Positions 21,864 to 33,279 of a DNA stretch of 64,000 nt are shown piece after piece. The translations under genes were made by a program, and so were the position numbers. The notes beneath the pieces are model-generated. The model was given only the letters and a program-made list of their open reading frames with translations, ran no database searches and had not been told where the DNA came from. Source of the DNA: Blastobasis lacticolella (Eukaryota > Arthropoda > Insecta > Lepidoptera > Blastobasidae); contig LR990044.1 of the NCBI GenBank assembly GCA_905147135.1, forward strand, positions 15,318,122 through 15,382,121, in the 5' to 3' direction. Positions within the stretch are counted from its first letter, which is position 1. Each line of letters opens with the position of its first letter.

Positions 21864-22229
21864 AAAGAGCGTCTGTGGCCGAGCGGTTAAGTATCCAACT
21901 CGCAAGCAACAGGTACCGGGTTCGAATCTCGCTGCGGCCATGTACCAATGACTCTTTCTGAGTTATGTAGATAGGTTGAACTCTAACCGACGCTCTTACG
22001 GTGAGGAAAAACATCGTAATGATGCAACATTCAGGCAACTGAATTTGTAACCATGATCTAATCTGGTCAGGTTTCCCTGGTAGTAGGGTCACGGAGGTCA
22101 GATAATAGTCGCTGCACTGTAATTACCTAATCACTAAATCCTGGATCATGGTCTAAGGCGGACTCCGGGCTCTCGTGCTCGAGAGCACAACCGGGACATT
22201 AACGCCAAAATTATAATTATTTATTTACG
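21864..22229 (+). mobile_element. SINE family A, full length with 12-bp target-site duplication
   Basis: Flanked by aacataatcagc at 21852-21863 and 22230-22241. The head resembles a Leu/Ser-type tRNA: A box gtggccgagcggttaag, B box gggttcgaatctcg. The head is followed by a roughly 270-bp tRNA-unrelated body and an A/T-rich tail (ttataattatttattta). Such SINEs are transcribed by RNA polymerase III and mobilised by a partner LINE. Confidence 0.93.
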
Positions 22230-22241
22230 AACATAATCAGC

Positions 22242-23411
22242 TTTGAACACAGAAGCCCATGCGTTAATTTTTTGCAGCTATCAACCGGATTTAATTGAGT
22301 TCGCAGTACTCATTGATGGTCGGCAATCAGATTCGCTTATTGAACTGCACTCATATGGAAAATCAGAAGCCCGTTCGGTATATCGGAAATATCAACATAT
22401 CTAAATATTAAACCCCTGTTTAATTGTAATATGTAAATGACGGATTGTATTACAGCTTTTCGTCAGGAATGAATATGTGAGAGTTTTTGCTGGATTACCA
22501 TTTTTATTGCAATGCATTTATAAGGCGATGTGTTTTTGCAGTGATAGCTATGAAGCGCTATGGTAGCGCTAGGTACATATAAATCTTAGGACCGTGTTTA
22601 ACATGTTCCCAAATCGTATCACGGAAAATTTCAATCAAATCAAAGTTGAGTTGAGAGACAAAATATATACCTAACATTTCTTATAAATTCAGTTAGAAAT
22701 TAATAAGTGCCACGTGCCCTCTCAGCAGTACAGGCGCTGTTTCAGTTGTTTACTTTTGTGCCACTGATGGGCTCAATCCTTTTGGGATTATGTCGGGGCT
22801 GTAGCAGTGGGTGCTGTGATCATCTCCCATTGCAGTGGTCGACTTTCGGAAGGACTTCCTTCGATTTTACATAATTCTAGGGTACAGCTAATGGCCGCTT
22901 CTTTTAGCATACCCATTTTGGCTAAAGATGCACTAAATACCCTGTATGTTGCTGTAACTGCAAAGGAAGTGGTAGTGCACTTATGCTCTTATACTGTACC
23001 TAAAGCCAGACTTTGAACCGTCTCAGGTTTCGCTATCCACAGTGACGCCAGCTCACTTTATACTGGTTGTGAATAGGTTGATTTGCCATGCCGCCGTCCG
23101 TACATTGCAAGTACTCTCGTCACGCCAGCGCCACGTCGGCGTCCCGCCCCCGTTCGGTTGTATGCCCAAAGATTTACAGCTTTAAGGAGTCCTAAATCAG
23201 CGGGCTACGGCTAAAAAAAACAAAAAGTTGTGAAAGAGAACAGTGGCGGTAAAGTTTGAGACATAATAGTCGTATAAGAAACCAGTGGTGGCATTTAAGA
23301 CCTATTAGTCGTATGAGTATTTACGAATTGCAGACGCTTTGCGCTAGTTACTAGTTCTGTTTAGTCACGTGTGGCAGGTATACGTGATTGTTAATCTAAA
23401 ACAGTAGCACA
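22242..23411. other. Intergenic, GC-richer unknown block 22690-23200
   Basis: No recognised gene. 22690-23200 is less AT-rich than its surroundings and contains an unrecognised 69-codon ORF (22807-23016) starting from a non-canonical position; it might be a decayed element. A near-repeat, cgtataagaaaccagtggtgg versus gagaacagtggcgg, occurs at 23235-23300. Confidence 0.4.
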
Positions 23412-23785
23412 CTAGTGGACCCGGCGCGACTTCGTTCGCGTACATCTACTTTACCCCAACTTACCCTTTTTTCTAGCTTATAAACCTTCCTCTTGAATAA
23501 CTCTATCCATTGTTGTAAACCTCATTAAAATCCGTTGCGTAGTATAAAATATCAATGCGTGCATATACAGGATGTTACGTAATATATGTAAGACGCCGTG
23601 AACCGAATGGAGTGCTAAATGTATGAAAACTATAGGTACAAAAATTCCACGTACGACAGAAATCATTGTACCTATCGTTTTAAAATCTCCATCCAGTTCA
23701 CAGCTTCATACATATATTTTGTAACACCTGTATAGGGACAGACGACGGGAAGCGACTTTGTTTTATACTATGTATAAATAGATGA
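23412..23785 (+). repeat. Dispersed repeat family C, interrupted by a MITE
   Basis: Starts ctagtggacccggcgcgact and ends gaagcgactttgttttatac. The family C sequence is split at 23567/23731 by the palindromic insert at 23568-23730. Confidence 0.8.
23568..23730. mobile_element. Palindromic mariner-like MITE with TA duplication
   Basis: The 163-bp insert begins caggatgttacgtaatatat and ends with the inverted complement (atatattttgtaacacctg), flanked by TA on both sides. The two halves pair over most of their length, leaving a short central loop, so it is a fold-back MITE. The terminus resembles Tc1/mariner-type CAGGGTGT ends. Confidence 0.8.
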
Positions 23786-25711
23786 AGAACTTAGTTTAAA
23801 CATTAGTAACAACAATATTTTTGGATGTTCATATATCTTTTTGTAACAATAGGAGTGAGTAGGTATGGTGAGTAGGTCTTCCATAAAACGCAAAGAATGA
23901 TAGGTACCTACTAGCAACCTATTAAAAAAAAATTCACGATGTGTCGCTCAGAGTATGTTGATTTAGTAGGTAGGATTGTACTAGTTTCCCATTCCAGTTA
24001 GTTTCATTGTTATAATGGAGTACCCACGAAAGTAGGTATTATAACAATAAAACTAATAGAAATGGAAAATAATGAAGCTGAATGTGATTTAAATCCTAAC
24101 ATTTACAGCAAAAGCTGTTCTTACCAAATGTGTAACTTGCTACCTGCCCTGTACTGAAACGAGCGAATTAAGGCCCCAATCTTGCTAAGGTTTATTGCCA
24201 TCATAAAATGGGAAAAACTAATTCTGGAAATACCATTACCCAGCAAATTATCCGAGGGAGAGTAGGGCTCTCGTTACAAAGTCTTTGGCAGTTACATTTT
24301 GTGAATATTGTTGGAATATCGTAGGTTTACTGTTGTTCAGATTAAGGTAAAGTAGGATCTAATTAAAAATAAACACAGGTATGAGTATACCTAATGTAAA
24401 CATGATAATCGTACAGCGAAGTGAGTATTACGGACCAAAGCCTTACAGAGATGATGATGTTGTTGACAAAAAAATGTTAAGTCATTTTATAAAGATAAAT
24501 GACGTTGTGTGCCTAACTGTACGGATGTACATAATTTAATTCTAATTATCTACATAATTTGTATACAATTAAAAGTGGTAATCATAACAAAAACGTTTTT
24601 ACTGTGTTTCGACTAAAGATCACTCCATTGCAATGTAAAGAAAAAAATGAACAGCAGAAAGAACCATCTCTAGTATGTATGTAAACTCTCTTTGCTTTTG
24701 CTTAATAAATAATACATACATAAACAATCTCGTCTGTAGTGCATCCGCGCTGTTGCCAGACTATCATAAAGATAATCCAAAAATAAGCCAGGTTGCAACT
24801 AATAACTAGGTAGGTACTTCGTTTTGTTACAAAATGATGTGATTTTTTGGCTGCTACCTTGCCATCTATATAAATAAATAATTAATCGTGGACAAATTCA
24901 CACAGCCCCATCTAGTCTCAAACTAAGCAAAACATGTGCCTACTATAGGTGCTAAATAACTGATATACCCGACATGTTGACCGCTGAACTAAGACATTTG
25001 TCTTTTCATGTAAAATTTGTTCGCAAATCCTCACAATATCTGTACTGTGACAAAGTGATCAGATCTAAAGAGACAAGCCCGTATCTCTACAAAGTCAGAA
25101 AGTAAGTCCTGGCCGTTTCATAGATTCAAACGTAATTCTCCCAGTTAGAATGACTAACTCAAACTTTAAAGCTTCAATAAAATCACTCTTCTACCACACC
25201 CATAGACAGTGAAAACGAATAGATAATAGGAACGACAAAAGCGTTTCTTTACCCAAATGGGAAAGTAAACAAAAACGATCGACATCGCGTGTAAGAGCCA
25301 GAAAGTCATAGCTCAAGAAAACATCTTGAACAAAGGCAAACAAACCCAAATACTTTTCATTGGAGCAAATATTGTGCGAGAGTTCCGAAGATCGGTACCA
25401 GAGATTAGGCACGTGCCGAGGTGTGTGACAAATGGAAACACAACACTCGCGAAATCGCCACATTGGTCAGTAAATATTAGTTTAAAGAACAGTCATTTGG
25501 ATCACATGCAGCGAGATTAACAAACAAGTAACATAGCAATGGGCAACAAGATAAGAATTGCTGATATACTTTATGCAGGCGGGTACACAGGTCTTATCTT
25601 TGATTTTACATCGCATTATCTACATTGCCTTGCTTTACTTGAGAACTGTGGTCATTTGCATAGGTGATTCTCTATCGTTTCATTATTTCTGTCTTTCATC
25701 TGAGAGTCATC
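23786..25711. other. Intergenic, no recognised gene
   Basis: AT-rich with no coding signature. A family B SINE fragment lies at 24890-24965. The rest, including 25190-25520 where ORFs overlap on both strands, shows no recognisable protein. Confidence 0.4.
24890..24965 (-). mobile_element. SINE family B fragment
   Basis: Reverse of the family B body: acaaattcacacagccccat, then aactaagcaaaacatgtgcc, matching the cacaagttttgcttacttt region of the copy at 40013. Confidence 0.6.
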
Positions 25712-25763
25712 GACAATCATCATCGTTATCATCCTACTGGTTAATCCGGGCTTCTGCCAGGGT
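25712..25763 (-). mobile_element. RTE-like LINE 3' tail fragment
   Basis: The minus strand reads accctggcagaagcccggat followed by gatgataacgatgatga-type tail, matching the 3' ends at 21780 and 46050. Confidence 0.6.
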
Positions 25764-26020
25764 CAGTAGCCGTATTCACAATGATTCGAAACCGTTTCCG
25801 AACGATTCGACGCGAAATTCGTGAGCGGCGAATCCGTGTCGATCGATTTGAAAACTGTTATTCAGAATCCCGATAAATTCCACAACAACTCTACTCTCTA
25901 TAACATATGAAAATTTCATCAAAATTAACTAAAACCACATTTTCCTAAGAACTTTTGCGGGGTCCTTTGTCGATTCCGTATCCGAATCCGATTTCCGAGC
26001 CATTGTGAATACGGCTACTG
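25764..26020. mobile_element. MITE with 20-bp perfect terminal inverted repeats
   Basis: The 257-bp unit begins cagtagccgtattcacaatg and ends with its exact reverse complement. Inward of this the arms keep partial pairing (ttcgaaaccgtttccgaa versus ttccgtatccgaatccgatt). No coding capacity. It sits between an RTE tail and a SINE, so this is a nested cluster. Confidence 0.8.
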
Positions 26021-26027
26021 CTTCAGT

Positions 26028-26293
26028 GTCGGTGGTCGTATCGGTGGCTGAGTGGTTAACGTATCCGACTTGTAAACGAGAGGTACTGGGTTCGAATCCC
26101 ACTAAGGCCACGTACCAATGACTCTTTTCTGAGTTATGTATAATAGTTGAATGCTAAACGATACCCTTACGATAGGGGAAAACATCGAGATGAATCCTGT
26201 ACATTCAGGCGACTGAAGGTGTAACCATGATCCAGTCTAGTCAGGTACCCCTGTTAGCAAGGTAAGATGGTATTCGCTCCACTGTAATTACCT
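26028..26293 (+). mobile_element. SINE family A, 3'-truncated
   Basis: tRNA-like head (gtggctgagtggttaacg and gggttcgaatcccact) plus body to ctccactgtaattacctg, where it breaks off into the unrelated repeat at 26294. Confidence 0.85.
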
Positions 26294-26372
26294 GCGGCCT
26301 TAGCCGAGAGGTTTCGTTAATCTACAATCGTTTGTGGTAGAAAAAATTTATGGGATTTGACATAACATTACG
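26294..26372 (+). repeat. Dispersed repeat family H, copy 1
   Basis: gcggccttagccgagaggtt, then atctacaatcgtttgtggta and gggatttgacata, present in reverse orientation at 31625-31733. Confidence 0.7.
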
Positions 26373-26483
26373 CTATGAGTGTAGATAAAATGTATTGTGA
26401 CGCGACGATGTAATAAACAATTTTTTCGACATCTTTAACAATTCTTCGGTCACTACCTTTGTAGGGCGGCTCATGCGAGGGTC

Positions 26484-26652
26484 ATCATCATCATCATATC
26501 AGCCAGAAGACGCCCACTGCTGGGCATAGGCCTCTCCCAGAGATCTCCACAAAGACCGGTCCTGTGCTTTCCGCATCCAGCTGGTACCTGCGATCCTTAC
26601 AAGGTCGTCGGTCCACCTTGTAGGAGGCCTACCCACGCTGCGTCGTCGTCAA
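26484..26652 (-). mobile_element. 5'-truncated RTE LINE, young, with 9-bp target-site duplication
   Basis: The 169-bp copy of the 3' end of the RTE element differs from 15895-16045 at only about two positions over roughly 140 bases. It is flanked by gcgagggtc at 26475-26483 and 26653-26661. The (ATG)n-type tail is at its 3' end (26484-26498). Confidence 0.92.
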
Positions 26653-26661
26653 GCGAGGGTC

Positions 26662-27064
26662 GTCTTTTGAAATTGTTCTTTCACTTTAAATTCGGCGCAC
26701 CAACGTGCAACTATAAACATATACAGTGGAGCATAATTTGCTCTGGAGTATTTGATCCACAGAGTACTTTTATATATTTGATCCTAAAGTAAATCGGTAT
26801 TTAAAATTTTTAAGTACCCGCTACGACAGACTGCAAACAAAAGACTACCTCAAAAAAAAGACAATAATTACTTATTCGAATTATTTTCTTTTTATAATTT
26901 AAAAAAATATATCAATATTCCAGCTTTACCAGCCAGTAGATATTTACTTTTTTTGTTTTAAAGATCTCTCCCCAGCTATTATCTAGCTAGTTACTACAAG
27001 TAAGTAGATGAAATAATAAATAGGAAGGAATAGAAAGGAAACCATGAAATTAATTATTTGTCGT
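26662..27064. other. AT-rich intergenic sequence
   Basis: Nothing recognised. Confidence 0.4.
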
Positions 27065-27287
27065 AGGGTGTCCAGCAGAGTAGAATAGTACCAACACCTT
27101 GTGGGTATCGTACAAGGCCAATGTATTCGAGGCAAAAAATAGGCTGAAAATTTGGCGCAGCATTTTCCATTGTTATATTTATAAAACTGCGCCTCCAACG
27201 CGCCTGCCAAGCGTGGAGATTATGGCAATAACCTTGTTCCCACAAGGTCCCTAAGTACAGCAGTGGACTGTTATGGGCTGTGATAAG
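27065..27287 (+). mobile_element. Non-autonomous RTE-terminal element, copy 3
   Basis: Runs from gtgtccagcagagtagaata through cgcctgccaagcgtggagat and the gattatggcaataacc junction to cagtggactgttatgggctg and a tail reduced to tgataagaataatg. Confidence 0.85.
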
Positions 27288-28189
27288 AATAATGATTTAA
27301 TGTACTTATTTGATTACTGATATTTTTAATGTTTAGAACTAACCATTTTACTGTAGATAATGAAATCACAAACCGGGTCTTTGATATGATGTACATATAT
27401 TTACTTTAAGTATCTATAGTAGCTTCACCTCACGTATCAATAAAACGCTTTTAAAATTTTAAGAGGGCGCCATCTATGACAAACTTGTTGCATTATTTCG
27501 AATCGAAGGAGGCGTGGGTGGTGGTGGGTGGTTCACTACAGATACTTTTAGTTCTCGGCATGGTAACTAGATGTCCCGTTTCTAGTAAAGTCCTGCAATC
27601 TTTCACCCACATAGGTATAGTCTGGCAAGAAAGTCGTGACAAAAATTGAGGGCGCCACCATCGTTTACAGGGTATCATCACAAAATAGAAAACTAACAGA
27701 AGGTCCACTCCCGTCGTCTTCGAAAATTGTTACCAAAACTTGCCAACACTCTAGGGTTGCTACTAGGGTCTCTAGCGGAAGACCTTGGTCAAACCCATCA
27801 GTTCTTGGGCTCTGCGTGCGTTGCTTGTATGTTATGTAACCTAAGTTACGTACAAGTACTTTTATTTTATTAATAAAAATATCGTTAAAAAAAATATTAT
27901 TCAATTTAAGTCGACACTACAACGAATTCTCACGTTAACAATCTCGACTGTAGGTATTTAATGAAGCTAAGGATCTATCAAAATCGGTCCTTCCGTTCAG
28001 GAACATCGTGTGGATGGCCAATCATATTTTGCCAATTCAATTGGCAATCTAATTAGACAATCAGACTACTTAACAGATACACCCGTCAAATTTATAAAAA
28101 CCTCCCATTTTTGCGTCGTAGTTACAATGATCAGCAACGGTTCCTGTTGTAGTTTTACTTCTAATCCGCCAAGCGAGGATATTACTTTT
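27288..28189. other. Intergenic, no recognised gene
   Basis: No coding signature. The phrase gagggcgcca occurs at 27463 and 27648, about 185 bases apart, in otherwise different sequence. Confidence 0.4.
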
Positions 28190-28420
28190 TTTATGTCATA
28201 CAGTAGGCAAACAGACATGCGGGCCACCTGCTGGAAAGTGGTTACCAGTTACCACTGCCTATAGACATTAGCAACATCAAGAGTATCGCCAATGCGTTGC
28301 CCACCTATATAAAACGTTGCTCTGGCAGCAAAAAGACAAATGCCCCTCCACTGCCCACCCCCTGGAGCCACTGGAAATGCAAACCCGTCCACAAATGTGG
28401 GGGAGGCTCAAGTCCAATAG
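28190..28420 (+). repeat. Dispersed repeat family D, copy 1
   Basis: Starts tttttttatgtcatacagta, then ggcaaacagacatgcgggcc, gacattagcaacatcaagag and tctggcagcaaaaagacaaa. Other copies lie at 28970 (+), 44930 (+) and 35735 (-). Confidence 0.7.
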
Positions 28421-28969
28421 TGGATTTATGATCGTTTTTAAAGCCAGTGGAAACCAATATCGGCAGTTAAGATAAATGAAACAAAAATGAGTCGCTAGCA
28501 CAAGCACTTTCCACTGTATTCCGCTGTGTAATAAATATAAGTATAAGAATATATATCATACGCCTATTGTATTCAGAATTGAAGTAATTCTGAAGAATCT
28601 TGACAAAACAAAATATATGTAATCCACCACTTCCTGGGCTCATCGTGGGACCTCTTCCCTCATACAGGCAGGTTTAAGTAGCTGCCTATGGCCCACGCAT
28701 CCCTGGGGCTCACATAGCACGTGACGCCTAGATAAAACATCCTGCTCTACATTGCTATCAGCAAATCAGAAGAAGTCTCTAGAGACAATACAACGATTTC
28801 TTTGTTTTCTCTCCAAATCCCATTGCCCAACATGGCTTCCTAATTAATTCTGCTCACTGTTACAAGTGCGTATTGAATACCATCGAGCTTTCTCGCACTT
28901 TCTGAATGACAATTAGTGTTTGCTATAGCTAGGTGGCATGTACTCTACATTAGGAGAGGTAAGTCGCAT
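28421..28969. other. Intergenic, no recognised gene
   Basis: Nothing recognised. It lies between two same-orientation family D copies. Confidence 0.4.
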
Positions 28970-29110
28970 GTGTTTTTTTTTTTATGTCATACGGTTGGCA
29001 AACAGGCAAGCGGGCCACCTGATGGAAAGTGGTCACCACTGCCTATAGATATTAGCAACACCAAGAGTATCGCTAATGCGTTGCCTACCTCTATAACACG
29101 TTTCCACGTG
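28970..29110 (+). repeat. Dispersed repeat family D, copy 2
   Basis: Begins in an 11-T run, then atgtcatacggttggcaaac, gcgggccacctgatggaaag, ggtcaccactgcctatagat and taacacgttt. Shorter than the copies at 28190 and 44930. Confidence 0.75.
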
Positions 29111-29406
29111 TTTTATGTAGTCTATCGATATTCTTCGAACTCGAATTCGAACCAGGGAAATAATATCAAGAAATATTCCCCTGGTGTATTTTTAAAGAAA
29201 CCTATGGTCCTCTTTGTATGTGTTTCGCATCTAGTGAATTAGGTATGGTTGATTTTAGTTAAAGGTAAGGTGATAGTTTTAGCGAATTAGGTGACATCGT
29301 GTAAGAATAAAATCTCGCCCTTTGGTTAGTGTACACTATTAAAAAACGTACAGGGGTCCGTGTAGTACAAGCCACTAAAAAATTATGATGGCATTGTATG
29401 ATAGTG

Positions 29407-29625
29407 ACACTAGTGGAGCCTGGGCGACTTCTTTCGCGTACATCTACTTTACCCCTACCTAACCTTTTCTCCTTTCTTATAAACCTTTCTCTTGAATTAC
29501 TCTATCTATTGTTGAAACACGTATTAAAATCCGGTGCGTGGTTTTAAAGATCTAAGCGTACATATATACGCATACGTACAGACCGACGGCAGGAAGCGAC
29601 TTTATTTTATACTATGTATATATTG
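29407..29625 (+). repeat. Dispersed repeat family C, copy 3
   Basis: Complete from actagtggagcctgggcgac to gaagcgactttattttatac, then tatgtatat. Confidence 0.75.
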
Positions 29626-30119
29626 TGGCGGATATTCTTAACTCTGTGTACAGAGTCCTTAGTAGAGTCCGTAGTACATTGATTCCTCATTACAAATGCC
29701 CAGTGAACCAACCAACACAATCTACCGCATAGCCCAAATGCAATATGTCAAATACATCAAATCGTTAGTATTCCTTGGAATTACAATTGCCTACTCCAAT
29801 TAGTATTAAAACTTGTTGACGGATTTATTGAGGAAAATGACGGTATCTAATTAATTAGCGACCGTCTACCGGTTACCGTCTAAATGCTTGTCAGTTACCA
29901 GCTCACTGACCAATTACCATACGAAATTGATTCAGAAACGGTCACTTTGTATTCATTTGTTACGCTACGGCGAGTCGGTTACCGCGTATTAATTAAGCAA
30001 AATGGGCATTTCTTTCCGTGCGATCTTCCAAGAATTAAGGGTATAGTAATTTGCACCTGGAAAGCGCTAGCTCTAAATGTTGAGTTGTGTCTCCCAAGCT
30101 AGTACCTTCTTATAAGCTT
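29626..30119. other. Intergenic, no recognised gene
   Basis: An unrecognised 72-codon ORF (29884-30102) has no supporting signal. 29850-29960 contains several short ggttacc/gtcagttaccagctcactg-like reiterations. Confidence 0.35.
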
Positions 30120-30190
30120 TTTTTGGACTATTCACACCTTGCTATCTAGCCCCAAAGTAAGCAAAGCTTGTGTTATGGGTACCAGAAAGA
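30120..30190 (-). mobile_element. SINE family B fragment
   Basis: tattcacaccttgctatcta, ccccaaagtaagcaaagctt and gtgttatgggtacca form the reverse of the family B 3' body. Confidence 0.6.
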
Positions 30191-30419
30191 TATTTTTTAT
30201 ACTATCAAAATAAAAATTATCACATTTACAATGAAATAAAACCGTTTTAATATTTAAAAAACACTATTTGATATAATCCACCCGTTGGGTGGTTTTTGTA
30301 ATTAATTATAATTATTTGTAATTAATTATAAGGTAATTTTTGAAAGAATCTATTTGTTTACACTTTTGATCGTGAATTTTATCACCGAGTTTAGCAATAT
30401 TTTCTAACAATACATTAAT

Positions 30420-30660
30420 TGAGAACGCACCGCGAATTCGCCGCTTCAGCAACGGTTCGCGAGCCGCTCGCGCAAAGATTACAGTTCTAACAGTTGCTAC
30501 AACACTGCGCGATCGGCGCGTTGCCTTTCCTCGTACGAAACAATTGAAGATGCGCACGCGCGTCGCTTGCGCACGACGTGCGAGCGATCACTTGCTGCAA
30601 CAGCGCGTTTGCGAGATCAGCTGGTCTAGCCATCTTTGACAGCTCCGCTTGCGTGATGCG
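30420..30660. promoter_or_regulatory. CpG-rich block in AT-rich surroundings
   Basis: Packed with cg and gcgc motifs (cgcgaattcgccgc, gcgcgatcggcgcg, gcgcacgcgcgtcg) while both flanks are strongly AT-rich. This may be a promoter or enhancer of an unannotated gene, or part of an element. No transcript signal can be read. Confidence 0.3.
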
Positions 30661-30963
30661 TGTGTTATATTATATGGTATTATAGAGTATTTTTAATTGG
30701 TATTTGATTGTAAAACTATCGTTATTAATAATAAATAACATTGCCAAATAAATATATAAACATTTCTGAACGAACGTAAGATATTCCTAAACGATGTTAA
30801 ATCTTGAAGTACATTCAGTACTAATTAACTAAAATTTAGGTTTCTTAACATGTAATTTATCTTATAATTATTAAAAATAGTTTTAAGAGCTATTTCTATG
30901 TTTTTGGTTTGTATCTTTGCACAATATTTCATAGTTAATTAGAATTATTTAACGTGCTGTCAT

Positions 30964-31030
30964 TGGTTGAAATGTAGTCGATTTCCGTTCAAATGTTGGC
31001 TATATAAACACAGTCGAGAGACTGGGAGGG
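30964..31030 (+). promoter_or_regulatory. Core-promoter-like sequence (CCAAT-type and TATA box)
   Basis: attggttg (inverted CCAAT) at about 30963 is followed by tatataaaca at 31001-31010. No TCAGT initiator lies at the ideal distance. It could drive a host transcript or be part of an LTR, but no LTR partner was seen. Confidence 0.3.
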
Positions 31031-31624
31031 GCTTTTTGCTCCAGATCCGGCACAGAGTTAAGTACAAACTTGCATTGTATTATTGTTGCTTTATATTTTG
31101 TCTTAGTTTAATTTATTTAATCGGTTATTTATTGAATCGTACGTAATACCAGTGTCCCATTTTTAAGGGATAAATAAGTATATTGCCATATTTTATTATG
31201 TCCATAATATATTGTTGTATTTCCCATGTAACATTGTTTGCTATGATTGCCTATCCTATAATATAATAACTTATCTAATTTGATCTAATCTGTGTGTTTA
31301 AATATGCTTTACCCTTCCCTAATAAATAGCTATTTATATTTAACTAATGTGCCCTATTTTTATTTCATTAAGCTTTCCACTCTGTTTTCGATAAAATACT
31401 AGGCCACCATAATTAATATATTCTAAATGCTTAAATTCACAACCCATATCTGTACACTCTATAAACCTCTTACTAACACGTGTATGGTAGAAAATTTACA
31501 GCTCGAAGTTCGACTATTTCTACCAACATCTACATTGACTCTGATTGTGTAGGATCATCCGCCAATCCGCCTCCTTTGTACACCGAAAGTACGTGAATTG
31601 TTTATGGACCAAGAATTTCTACCA
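31031..31624. other. AT-rich intergenic sequence
   Basis: No gene. 31480-31560 contains atggtagaaaatttac and cgactatttctaccaac, which pair weakly with the family H region just downstream. Confidence 0.35.
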
Positions 31625-31733
31625 CAAACAGCTTATGTCAGATAACGTTAGCTTATGTCAAATCCCATACATTTTTTCTACCACAAACGATTGTAGATTA
31701 ACGATTGTAGATTAACGCAACCTCTTGGCTAAG
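31625..31733 (-). repeat. Dispersed repeat family H, copy 2
   Basis: Reverse complement of 26294-26372, with the unit attgtagattaacg present twice in tandem (31690-31717). Confidence 0.7.
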
Positions 31734-31741
31734 GCCGCTGG

Positions 31742-31882
31742 GGCCCTATTTTTCAAACTGCTCGCATCCATCCGAGCGCTCGCCTTCTATCTGTAGCTAT
31801 TCTTCTATTTACCACGAATGTAAAAGAGACAGGTAACGCACGCGAGCGCTCTCGTAAATTGAAAGCGGTTCAAAAATAGGGG
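31742..31882. mobile_element. Small hAT-like MITE with imperfect 8-bp duplication
   Basis: Termini ggccctatttttcaaactgc and gcggttcaaaaatagggggg-type sequence are inverted copies. Flanking octamers gccgctgg (31734-31741) and gcctctgg (31883-31890) match at 7 of 8 positions. Internal cgagcgctcg motifs occur on both sides. No ORF. Confidence 0.6.
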
Positions 31883-31890
31883 GCCTCTGG

Positions 31891-32939
31891 GCCATTGGAT
31901 CTTAACCGCTGATAAAAACGTGTCATTTTGGTATTCTGCTACTAATAAAAGACCAATAAAATTCAATGCGTTTTAGATTGGTGTTACAACCGTAGGTCGA
32001 TTCGGTTGTGTGATAAACCGGTACTCTACTTTTATTTGATCAGGGGGGAAAAAGGAAAATTAAATAAATTATAGCAAATCAATCGTTCAAACACGTTAAT
32101 TTGTTCCGTCTCTTGGTAGGTAGTTTTTATAGGCAACACCAAGGAGAGCATCGATTGAGAGTCGATTCGATTACAACTCAATAGTAATCAGAATACCCAA
32201 TTTGTCTCGAGTTGTAATCTACTTGTAATCGAATAGCATTGTGAGATAACTAAAAATAGCGAACTGGATGTCCTAGACGCACCCTAATATTTCATTAAAA
32301 ACTAATGGTCTTGTTCATTAAAGTTATTTAACGATTACTAAACCTATTTTATCTAAAACATTGTTTGTTACTTTCTTTCAAATGCAATTATTTCAGTGAC
32401 AGATAAAAACAAAGTACATTTTTGCTAAAATAGGTTTAATAAACGTTAAAAAGACGGTTAAATTATGTTGATGAATAAGGCTGTATTGTATTTTATTGTT
32501 CATCCAAAAAGAACATACAAGCAAACAATAGTGTATATTCAGAGCCTGGCTGCTTGCATAAGATAACAAGCCCGTATCAATCATTCTCGCTTTGGCAGTT
32601 GAGACAGTAGCTATTAAACGCGCAAATAGCTATTCAATGGGATATTTCGCACCAGCGAAATGCCATTTCCCATGGTATTGTTACAAATTACGTACAATGG
32701 GCCAAGTTCTTTCTCACATTAACTACAGACAGAGGTGCTATCGCTGACTATTTGGATCAAGATTAATAGGTTTCCCGTCACCTACAATATACTTAGCTAT
32801 TCAATTTAAAGTAGTTTTTTCTGCGTCTGGGACGGGGTAAGTAGAAAGGTATTGCAATTACTGACCCGAATATTTGTTGGGTTGTGCACTACTAACTAAC
32901 CTAATCATGTAAAACTAATCGCGGTTTATTATATTTATC
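31891..32939. other. AT-rich intergenic sequence
   Basis: 32150-32245 has short inverted tgagagtcgattcgattaca / gtaatctacttgtaatcgaa motifs. Otherwise nothing recognised. Confidence 0.35.
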
Positions 32940-33085
32940 ACTAGCGATCTGGCCCGGCTTCGCTCGGGTTTTCTTTGGGTTATAATAAATATTTATAGTT
33001 TTATTATATTACTTTACAATCGGTTGCGTAGCTTAAAACATTTAAAGGTACATAGAGAGGGACAGACAGTGGGAAGATGTAAAGA
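32940..33085 (+). repeat. Dispersed repeat family C, diverged copy
   Basis: actagcgatctggcccggct and tcgctcgggttttctttggg, then aatcggttgcgtagcttaaa and acagacagtgggaag. It keeps the family layout with many changes. Confidence 0.6.
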
Positions 33086-33279
33086 TTATTCGTTTCAACG
33101 TTACTAAATAGTACCGCAAAGATTCAGCTAGCATGATCACGGGCACCCAACTAGAAAGTGACGGAAACGTCGGGATGAAATATCGGGTACCTAATGATAA
33201 ATATAAATATTGAATCACGATTAATCCAGAGTTGTTAACAAATTAGTATTGTATTAAAAAACAACAATTTAAACAAAAA

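Noticed and set aside
30312..30557. 81-codon Arg-rich minus-strand ORF
   Set aside because: Produced by the CpG-rich block; composition artefact without family resemblance.
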